The position numbers and the translations under genes are program-made. 64,000 bases of DNA from Biomphalaria glabrata (taxonomy: Eukaryota; Mollusca; Gastropoda; Planorbidae): contig NC_074718.1 in assembly GCF_947242115.1 (NCBI RefSeq), positions 42,955,699 through 43,019,698 on the forward strand. Reading direction: 5' to 3'. Below, one piece after another: positions 21,441-33,400 of the stretch; the first letter of the stretch is position 1; each line of letters opens with the position of its first letter. Below the pieces are notes generated by a model. The model was not told where the DNA came from. It did no database searches and saw only the letters and a program-made list of their open reading frames with translations.

Positions 21441-24400
21441 TATATATAATATTACTATTAATGCTAAAATATGCTCTAATAATGACTCTAAACCTTTCAT
21501 AATGTAGCATTAACTGTATTGAAAGAATGCAATGTGTATATATATATATATGTATATATCGCGTAAGTATGGCACAGATAACATTGTATGTTTTGTACAC
21601 AAGGAGGCTTAAGACACCCTACCATCAATGGCGTAGCTTGGTACCCGTGCCCCCCCCCCCCCCATCCCAATAAGACAAATGTAGTGTGTAGCAAAACAAA
21701 TTAAGTACGTTGAATGTATTGGCAACTTTATCAAAAGACATTCCAATATAAGTAGTGTAGCCTTTTATTTTTACGTCATACTTGTGCATATACCATCCAC
21801 AGCCAACACAGAGAAAGCAACAAAACATTTACTAGACATTGTACATAGGGTTGCAACAAAAAGTTCTGATGCTGTCCGACTAGTTATGGGAGATTTCAAT
21901 CATCTTTCGTTAGCTCAACACTTGCCAACATATACTCAATATGTTAGTTGTCCAACACGGCACGATAAAACCTTGGACATGTGTTATAGCAACATAAAAA
22001 TGGCCTACACATCTCGATCGTTATTTCCCCTCGGAGAGTCGGACCACACAGTGATCCATCTTACACCCACGTACAAACCGGTTTTAAAAACAACAAAACC
22101 CGAAGTACAGTCCATCCAGTCATGGTCTGACGACGCTGTTTTACAGCTACAAAGTTGTCTGGAGCAAACAGATTGGGACATGTTTGTAAACAACTGCCCA
22201 GACAGATGAACTTACCACAACTGTTAATTCGTACATCCAGTTCTGTGAAAACATGATTGTACCAAAGAAGAAAATATATTCAGTAATCTAGACCCTGGAT
22301 GACCAACATTAAAAATTAACATTCAGTCGTCATCGAGAAGTACATAGAAGTCTATTTATAAAGCGCTGGTTATGCATGTGTATGTGTTTTTCGTGTGTGA
22401 ATGTTGTTCGTATGTGCATCTATATTGTGCATCAATATTGTTATTGTAGTTACGCTGAGGTTGTCAATTGTAGTCAAACTGAATTTCCATTTGATTGAAT
22501 CAATAAAAGTTAGCTTATTTTATAAGTAGGCCTAATTATGTTGTAACGTTTGATTCATTTATACCCCTTTTTTTTTTAAAGGAAACCTCAGAATTTGCGC
22601 TATTTAATGTTTTAGCTTTATCATCATAGGAATCCTTGGGCCTAAGGCCTCTTTTCTTTGCCTCTTTTTTGGGCTTTATGTGCCTCTTTTTTTTTTTTTT
22701 TTTTTTTTTTTTGACCGAAAAAAACTTTTTAAATTGCTTTTTATATACACACAAAACAAGAAACAAATTAAGCTTTGCAAAAAATGAATAATTAGCAGCT
22801 CTGTCGAATTTTTCTTTGTGACCCTCAGGACTATCCCTACAGACCTAATTGTTATCATCGCCCCCTTCCCTTTACTTTCTTGTTCTGTAAAACGCATACC
22901 ACATATTTTCTGAACCAAACTTTCCTTCACCCCTTTCTTGTTATACTATTAATGGTTTTGTGAATATACAGTGGAAAAAAAAAGGGAGCGATCCGGCAAC
23001 AATTGTCACCTCAAAAACACGGTCTAGACACCATTACATGATGGAACGCAGATTCTTGTATTACTGTAAGCCAGCCAGATTCGCTAATACACTGACTCTA
23101 GCTTAAAACAAGGAATTTTTTTAAAACTAATACAATGTTTTAGTAGGCTATAAGGTTTAGGACATTTTGGGAGAGCTTTTTAGATTCTATTTTTTTAATC
23201 GGTTCGTACAAAAGTGTGTTTTTTTTTTCACTTTGGTGCCATCCTTAAATTTTCATGTGGGCCCTTCTTCTTCTTGAAACTGTCAGGTAGAGTTGAGCCT
23301 TCGGCTCTTGGAACTCTAGGCCAGCAAAAGTGAACAAGAGCTCCATCTCACCGGCCTGAATGAGAACATTGTACACTGTTCTGTCTGACGGGTGGGTCAG
23401 ACTCGCGGCAAGAGACCGCGTACACTAAGACCCCCGCCATTTTCCTTTTCTATACCAGGCTAACTGTGCCGGACACGCCATTTATGTAACGGCCCCTTGA
23501 GGAACAGCGCCTGGATTGTGACAAGGTTGTGGGAGCTTTTTTTTACAACTCCGCACAGTGCAATGAGGATGCTCTCGCACCCGCTTAGGCACCCACACGG
23601 GAGTCTTGTTTTGCTACCCTTTCGCCTAATCGTTTCCTCGTACGATCGTTTCCACCCGGGCGCCACTATGAGGCAGGGTAGCATGCCCGGGTCATGTGGG
23701 CCCCAACTGGTCCTGAGTCATGATCCCCGTTGCGCCATTGTTGCTGCGCCACAAGCTGTTGGGCCCACTAACGATCGTGGGCCAGGGTTCATTGAACCCC
23801 TTCGCGCCATGGAGGCTACGCCATTGCCACTACGCCACTAAGGCTCGAGCTTGAAAACTTGACTGAACGCCCGTGAGGTCTTCGGGACATGTTCTCACAC
23901 AAAATAAATTACGCATATTAAGAGTTTCTATGGGATGGAGATCAATACGAAGGAAAGCGCAAACAGGGGCGTTTTAAGGCGAGTCCACTCGTTATGACGT
24001 GGCAACTAGTGGTAAGGTCCATAGGTCCTTGTCACGTCACAGATCTGCAGTCAGGCCTGCTATAACGATTGTTCTAGCAAAAGGCAGCACGGAAACCTTC
24101 TCTCGGATATCTTCATCATAGGCCCACACAAGAGGCTGGACCAATACGAAGAGATGATGTTAGAGTAGAAGAGAAGCGAAATACAAAAGTAATTGTAAAA
24201 CGAGGATAACACAATGTCATAATTACCAATGAAGGGACATAACATTAGATCATATCGCCAATGAAGGGACATTAAGATCATATTGCCAATGAGGGACATA
24301 AGATCATATCGCCAATAAAGGGACATTAAGATCATAATTACCAATGAAGGGACATAAGATCATATCGCCAATGAAGGGACATAAGATCATATCGCCAATA

Positions 24401-27400
24401 AAGGGACATAAGATCATATCGCCAATAAAGGGATATAAGATCATATCGCCAATAAAGGGATATAAGATCATATCGCCAATAAAGGGATATAAGATCATAT
24501 CGCCAATAAAGGGACATAAGATCATATCGCCAATAAAGGGACATAAGATCATATCGCCAATAAAGGGACATAAGATCATATCGCCAATAAAGGGACATAA
24601 GATCATATCGCCAATGAAGGACAAATCATAAGATCTAAATAGCCAATGTAGGACATATCATAAGATCTAATAGCCAATGAAGGACATAACATAAGATCTA
24701 ATAGCCAATGAAGGGCATAACATAAGATCTAATAGCCAATGAAGGACATAACATAAGATCTAATAGCCAATGAAGGACATATCATAAGATCTAATAGCCA
24801 ATGAAGGACATAACATAAGATCTAATAGCCAATGAAGGACATAAAATAAGATCTAATAGCCAATGAAGGGCATAACATAAGATCTAATAGCCAATGAAGG
24901 ACATAACATAAGATCTAATAGCCAATGAAGGACATATCATAAGATCTAATAGCCAATGAAGGACATAACATAAGATCTAATAGCCAATGAAGGACATAAC
25001 ATAAGATCTAATAGCCAATGAAGGACATAACATAAGATCTAATAGCCAATGAAGGACATAACATAAGATCTAATAGCCAATGAAGGACATAACATAAGAT
25101 CTAATAGCCAATGAAGGACATAACATAAGATATAATAGCCAATGAAGAACATAACAAGATCTAATAGCCAATGAAGGACATAACATAAGATCTAATAGCC
25201 AATGTAGGACATATCATAAGATCTAATAGCCAATGAAGGACATAACATAAGATCTAATAGCCAATGAAGGACATAACATAAGATCTAATAGCCAATGAAG
25301 GACATAACATAAGATCTAATAGCCAATGAAGGACATAACATAAGATCTAATAGCCAATGAAGGACATAACATAAGATCTAATAGCCAATGAAGAACATAA
25401 CATAAGATCTAATAGCCAATGAAGGACATAACAAGATCTAATAGCCAATGAAGGACATAACATAAGATCATATCGCCAATGAAGGACATAACATAGCCTC
25501 ACACTCACCAGGTGTATATAGTAAGTGTCATTTCTTGTTCTTTAATACACAGTACTTGATAAGATACCATTCGTTGGGTATTACGTTGTTATAAGTGTTC
25601 ATTAGAAAGTCTATGCTTTAGTTAATGACAGAAAGAAGAAAAGAGTTCTCTTACTTCTCCAGATTTGTTTCCCCCTAGTATAAAGTAAGCAGGGGCGAGC
25701 ATCACCGTGTTCTCCAGCATTGTCTTGGCTTGAGTAAAACCGGATGCATTCTCTAGCACATTCCTAGTCAAGAAACCCAGCCATGTCTCATTTCGGTCTC
25801 CTAGCAACCATTTCAAAATGCCTGTTTTTTTTTTTTTTCAGATTAAAACATAGTTCAGTTAGTATACATCTTTTTGGAATTAAATCAAAAATTGTTTTAA
25901 ATTATGGAAATATGTGATGTCTGGAGGATCACCATAGACTACACGAATAACTGTAAATTTGTTAGCTTTGTATCAGTGTTGTATTCAATAATTAATATTT
26001 AAAACCCAAACTCCTTAAATACTGTTCTAATTGATCGCTATTTTGTTTTGGAGGTAGATATGATAAATGTTTTATAAAGCGACAATAAAGTGATTTTTTA
26101 ATTGGTTATAATTTTAAAACTTATTACACTAAAATGACTTACCGATATAACCACTGCCATGTTTATCTCCCCTTTCATTGATTGTCAGTGTAAATAGTTT
26201 CTGAATTCAGAGAAATTGATTGATATCGACATTGCAATGATAGAGACATAGAAACATGTTTTCCATATTGTCTAAACTAGTTTCAGAATAATATCATAGT
26301 AACTCTTTCACTTGCGCCTCAAGTGCAATGAACTATGACTATTCTACATTTAGTACAATAATTGGACACCGCATTCATAGCAGACATATTCGAGTATATA
26401 AGAGCAATGTTTCCCACACTGTGTTTCGAGGAGCCTAAATTGGAGTCCCCAAAAACTACTGGAATAATTAATATAGTATTTATAAATATATTTCGTAGGC
26501 CTACACATGAAGTAATCTCTAAATAAATGCTGAAAAATTATTTATTTTACTAGTTCATCTTGGTAACAGAATACAATCTATTACGTAGCAATTAGCTAGC
26601 TCTGCAATGATCTAAACCTCAATTTAAACAAAGATGAAACTAAAAAATGGTTTCTGGTTGAGTCTGTCTGAAGAGTTCCACAATATTTCAAAGCTGCTCA
26701 TTCTCTATACTTCAGTTTCTAGAGTTACCTCCCAGGGTCATATCCTGCAACCTATTATTGTGTAGCAGGCTTTTTTGTAGGTTGCAACAAAGTGTAAAGT
26801 CTAGAAAAAGGCTTGTTGCCACACCACAGATGTTAGAACTCAAGATTGTTGATATCATGCCTGATATCAACATGTTATAATCTTCCAGGATATAGTACCA
26901 TAAAAGTCATTATCTTATCTTATACAATACAGACGTTCCTATAAATAATTAAACCATATGTGCATATAAATCCAAATACGTGGCATGTATACGTTTATAT
27001 TTCAGAAAAAAATGCTGAATTTAGAGCAATGATTTTTATTTTTTAATGTAAACAAATAGGAAAAAAAAGTCCAACCTTAAAAATGAGTGTTTGGCTAAAT
27101 ACTCCGAATGTGCCAAGTTTTCCTCAGTGTTTGAGAAGCACTGCTATAGAGAATTAGATTATCTGTTCATACATGTGAGCATTGGGGGTGGAGATTGTGT
27201 GGTGGTGGTGGTCGAGGGGTTAAGCGCTTGGCTTCGAACCGAGGGTTCTCGAGTTCGAGTCTAGGTAACTTTGACCTTCTGGATTGTAGGACGCCACAAC
27301 TGGGTAACTGACGTACGTTTGGGAAGTAAAGTCGGTTTTTCGTTGTGCTGGCCACATGACACCCTCGTTAACAATGGGCCTTACATGTGCTCTTATGCTT

Positions 27401-30400
27401 GGCGACCCCCTTTTACAATCTACCACTCTGCCACTACCCCTCCCCCACACACGCACACACATACAGCAATAGAAGACAGACAATTTTCGATGGTCTTAGG
27501 CGACCCCTGGCAAATTGTCATTCAACCCCCCAAGGGGGTCGCGACCCACAGGTTGAGAACCCCTGTCTTATGGTCAGCAAGGTCTGAAATGTGTGACTTG
27601 TGAGTGTGTACAGGCTAGGTAGGTTATTTTACTATTTTACTCTTTCAATTTAATGAGTTTATCTACACATCAAAATGTTTTGACTAATATGTTTTCAAAA
27701 GATACACAAATAATGCCATGTCGTAAATCTTGTATGGCTTCTGCCACTGGATTTCCTTACAAATGTATTCTCAGGATGTTATTGTGTGTTCGTGGCTCAT
27801 GAATGTCTTTGTTTCATAGTAAAAACTCCAAATGTTTTGTACTCACTGGTTTGACCGCTGTGAGAATCCCTGTGTAACCAGCGTAGCTGACCGACTTGAA
27901 CACTGTCTGGCCGTTCCTCCGCCAATCGAGCATGACAATCAGGGGACGTAATTTTTCTGTCATCTCCCAAGTTTTGTTTTTAATATCCCAGCTAAGAAAT
28001 GCGAAAGAAAGATGGTGAAAAAAAAGGGGGGGGGGAGGGGAGTATTAGTTGATAAAATTCATAATGATACTTATATTTAAAAAAAAAAACAAGATAATTT
28101 ATTTTCGTACGTGTTAAAACATCAAAAACATTTTTTTTCTGCTTATGATCCTAATCATCGTTATTAAATAATAAAAAAAAAAAAAGATTAGGCCTAATAA
28201 ACTTTTTAAAAAAATTTAAAAAGTAGGAAGCTAACCCAAAAAATAATCCGAAATCCAAGTTTCTTGCGTGAAATAATTCTCCTGAAAATACACATGCACG
28301 TAATACTTCAACAACATGGATATAATCCAGAATTGGTAAATAAATATAGGGAAAGTTAGTACACAAAATAATAATAAATATAAAAATAATAAATGTAAAA
28401 AAAATATATAAATAGTAATATTAAATATAAATAATAATTATAATACACGTAAATAATAATAAAAGTAAATAATGAATGTATGTAATAAATGAAAATAATA
28501 ATCTCTCTTTATAATTCTCTTCATGGCTCAACAGTTTGGACAAGAAGAAGTAAAGGAAAGATCACTCTTTTGTTTCTGCAAAGTCGGACTAAATTTACCC
28601 CACGTAACTTTAGAACCCCCCCAAAAAAAAGACGGTGGTGGGGGGGGGGGGGGGGCAGGGGGGGGGGACAAAAGGATGACGTAGTCGTTGAAGAAATTAC
28701 TCCACTACTTATAGAATGCTTCCAGTGGCATGTGTCTCAAAAAGCGTCTAACAACCAGCCCAACTCCATGGCCTTCCCGTGTGGCTTAGGTATTGAGTTC
28801 GGCGGAACTGTTTTCAGTGCCTGGAGAAGGGGGCAAAGGTGAAAAAAAATTGGCGCCTAATCCAGAAAGCTTCGGGCAGAAGGGGCTCGTTAGGTGGCTA
28901 GGAGAAAACTGAATCCTGACCTCTGCCGCCCCTTCAAGCTAAACTCAAACATGGAAAAGGCTTCGTCGAGAGACAATGCTGAGAAAAAATTAGGAGCCGG
29001 TGACATGCAGCTGCTGCTGACCCCAAACTGTATGGGCTATTGCTGTTCATTTGGACCCAACAGCTGCTTGGAGCAGGGGAGGTAACTGGATCATATTGTT
29101 CCAACCATAGACTTCTTCCTCTTCTTCTTCTAGCCAGCTTTATTGCTGCTGAGCTGTGAGCTCTTTTGCAGACTGTGCCAAGGAAAAATAGTGTGCCGTT
29201 TTCTTCAGAAAACCATAGACAATACCCAGGGTCTGATCTCAGGCTCAACGAACTATAATTTCTCTAACGACTGAGGTGTGCCATAGAATGTACTGCTTTG
29301 GAGTCTATTGTATTTTAAAGGATTCAAGACGAAACAAAGATCCCTACTCACCGCTTAGATCTTCAGAGATAATGGATGTGCAGAAATCAGAGAATTCGTA
29401 GAACAAATTATACAAGACTACTTGACCTGTTTTGAAATGTTTTAGAAACTAACTTTATTTGCTGCTTATTTCTGTTATATAATATACGGTATATTATAGG
29501 CAAAGAGCTAGTAGACAGAAGATTAAGAAGAGAAATGTTGAGGGCATTAAATTGAAGGACATAAATATAAAAAACACTAATTTAGAAGACATTTATTTGG
29601 ACGACGTGAATTTGGAGGACATGAATTTAGAGGGCATGAATTTAGAGGACATTAATTTGGAGGATTTGAAATGGAAGATTGCGGACATTGGAGAACATCA
29701 TTAGGGAGTAAGATCATCACGACAGCTTGGTGTACAGTTTTCTTAAAACTCAATCATGTTTGCATTCAAAAAATCAATTTGTTCCTTTCCAAAGATTGCA
29801 CTGATATAGCTTGAGCCCTTAATATGTATTCTGCAGACTAGTTAAAAGAACTTTAGCCAGATATTGTAGCAATTTTGTTATTTTCGAAAAAATAGCTTGA
29901 AAGGTTGAAGGGCTGAGCCAAGACCAATCGTCATAGCAGACCTCAACACTGGCTTGCGACATGCTAAACCTGTGGGCAGTCGAGACCAATAGCTAATCTT
30001 ACAGACCTATTACGTGGCAACGAGCTATTGGTCTCCAATACCCCAAGTTTGCGACGTTGCAGGTCAGTGTTCAGGCCTTCTGTGACGACTGGTCTCGGTT
30101 GAACAATGAACAACGGATGTAGGCCTATTTCTGACAAATAATGTCTTGTTTTTATACTAACCTATATTCATCCCACTGGCAAGAGAAATTCCTCTAATCT
30201 CCTCTGCGAATGTAACTGGTAGACCGTTGAGAAGATCTACCTACAAGTATTAGCAGGTGGTAACAGTAAATCAAAGAGATTTAGTGTGTTTAATACTAAC
30301 ATAGGCTTCATTTTGCTAACGAAACAGCTAATCTATTTTTAGAAAGCTGAACCAATTAAACATGTCTTTAGCAATGTTTCAGAATTATAAGGGATAAGAT

Positions 30401-33400
30401 TGAGTGTGTTTAATACTAACATAGGCTTCATTTTGCTAACGAAACAGCTAATCTATTTTCAGAATTATAAAGGATTGTTCCCCTGTCAGACCTTGCGATC
30501 TAAAGGTCACGTAAAGGGTAACTAGGGTATATTGTGGCCAGTACAACGACCAAGCGCCTTTACTTTCCCCCAACTAATGTCAGGTAAACTTTAGAGCAGT
30601 GGTTCCAAAACTATTTTGTCTCGTAGACCCCTTGCCATGTTTTTTTCAGTTTTCGGTAGACCCTCTTCATTTTTTGGAAAATTCATCAACTTCAGATGTG
30701 TTTTTCTCGCTGATTTCTATGGTACAAATCATTAATAGAAAATGAAATTTAAAATCTTGACATGCCTAAAATGAGATCCACTATCGTAGACTCCCATTTA
30801 CAGGTCATGGACCCCCCAATTTATTTTTTTCATTTCCGTAGACCCCTTGGAAGTCCTCGTAGACCCCTGGGGGGGTCTATATAGACCACTTTGGGAATCA
30901 CTGCTTTAGAGCTTGGTTTACTAGTGGACTTTTAAAAATAATGATACTCAAAATCCCAGTCCACGCCGAGATTCATACCCAAATCCCCTCTTTTGGCAGG
31001 CAAGCGCTTTACCTCTCAGCCACATTGCCCCCATAAAGAATTAGGCTATACTGAAATGTTTAAAAAAAAGATAACATACTCGGTTAAAAATAAAAAATGA
31101 CATTTTGAAAGTTCTTTAGAAACAAACGTTTTAGCTAATAATTCACACCCCTCCCTTTTTTTCCAAGATCATCAAGTTCAAGGTTTTCTCCAGTTTGTTT
31201 TTAAAGTTTTTTTTAGTTAATCATTTGAAATGTAATAATTTATTATTTAACAGTCACCCCTTCTTTGTCTATGAGATTGACAATGTCCTGGCCAATTGTT
31301 CCAAAGTCTTCAAGAAATGTGATGAAGCTATCAACTAAAGACTGCATCTGAGAAAATAATGGAAAATAGAAACAATTTCTTTATACAAATTATTTATAGT
31401 CATAAAAATGACTACCTGTTAAATATACTGTTATTATATCTATATCAAAATTTAAAAAATATAAAGCAGAGCTACATATATGACATATGAACTGAAAGTT
31501 ATCAGCGTAACATTCCGAACACAATGTAATTTTTTTTTTTTTTACATTTAAACCTCATTTTATGATCAGCACATTGTCTGTATATATTGAATCAAAGAGT
31601 CAGGGCAAGATTCACCTCATGCAAGACTATGTCACACACCCAATTCCACACACTCACTTAGGGCCTAAACATTTCGAAATTAGATTTTTTTTTTACAAAT
31701 ATGCATTAAATGTAAGTAAATAATGCAAATGAGATTAATTTTAAAATTGCTCAATTTCTTTAACTATAGGGCATGCATTTCATTACACTGAGTGCATTTA
31801 AATAAATGTTGAAAGTCTTCGTGGATCTCCACGAAAAACTTGCCTCGGGCCTCCATTTACTACAATAAAGTAAAAAGTCAAGTAACCCTTTCAGACATTG
31901 CGATCTATGCGACACATGATGTAAAGGTCCTCTTTTTTTCTATGACCGATGGTAAACGAGGATGCCATGTGGCCAGCACAACGACCAACGAAATTTACTT
32001 TCTCCAACTAATGTCTTGTACTCATAATAGCTGAGTGGACTTGGGGGCGTCCTAAAAATCCAGAAGTTCAAATACAAATATACAGCGCTGCGGACAGTAC
32101 ATATATGACGTCAGTGCAATGTATTTTGTTGCCTTGTCCCAATGACTAACACTAAAGATAAAAAAAAATTAACATACTATTCGGAGTGGAAAGGCGTCAA
32201 CAAAGAATCAAAAGATGCTTTAACCATTAACATACCAGAAGGGAGGGTGATTTATTTTCATTGATCTTTACAGTTAATCCCTTTATCTATGTATCTGAAT
32301 TCCCTTCTATCTTGAGTTCAATCATATATAATTATAGATACTGATCATGGTGTACAACGTCACAAAATCTAGAAGAGTTGTCGGCCTTGACACTCGCGTT
32401 TAGTTGTGACATTTACTTTCTTAATGTATTTTCAATAATATATTTTAAAAATGGATTCAAGATTCAATGTGATGGGTTACACAATCATTGCATAGTGGTG
32501 TCAGCGGTGGATCTCGGTTAAACTCTCACACATATATGCAGTCAATTTTACCTGAAAGCGTTTAGCTTTGGCCAGCTCATTCCAGCGCTGACTTGGTGGA
32601 AGGTCAAGGTCGATCACGTAAGTCTCAGTGACCTTTGACCTAAAAAGTTTTTAAAAAAAAAACACACACAATAAATTACTTTTGCAACAAAACTTTGGAA
32701 ATTGTTGGCCTCGTTCAGTCTACACAGCTCTAATGAACGCCTGACCAATGTTTAGCTGACCAATGTTTAGCTGACCAATGTTTCCCTCTTAGTTCCAGAC
32801 AGCTCATGTCATGATGTCGAATGTCAAAATGCAGGGTCCACTAATGAGAGGTCAAGCCGCTACCCCGGCCCCCAAATTCTTGGCTGTAGTACATACTTAT
32901 ACAAATGCTTTTTTTTTAAGCCATTGTAAGGCGTCGAAAATTGGTTTCTTTTGTAAATATATTTACAACCAATTGAGCGACGCATTAATAATGTAATGTA
33001 CATTGTTTCTTATATTGGTATGAAGTCAAATTCAGTGTAATTTGGAATCAAATAAAAAAAAATAATAGGAAAATAAAATGGTGTAATCCTACATAAACAA
33101 AAAAAAATGTTTTTTGCTTTTAGAAACATTGTGTGTGTTTCCATGACCCGGTGTGCTCGGTAGATAAATAGCACTCTGCGTTACACTTATTAAACCTGGT
33201 TCATTCAAGGCCAATTACTCTTTATCAGATGTTGTGAACCTGTTCCTAAACGTACTGATATTAAAGAGTTATGTCCTTTGTATTTTTATTGTGATCCATA
33301 ACGAAGCTGCATTAAAAAAAAAGATAAGCTGTTAAATATATAGAGTATATCAGCTTCAAGGACATTTGATATGGCGTTGCAGATAAGGTGATACCAGAGT

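Noticed and set aside
24304-24631. Open frames of 86-106 codons on both strands with YWRYDLMSL-type repeats
   Set aside because: A 27-bp minisatellite keeps several frames open at once; it lies inside an acid ceramidase intron.
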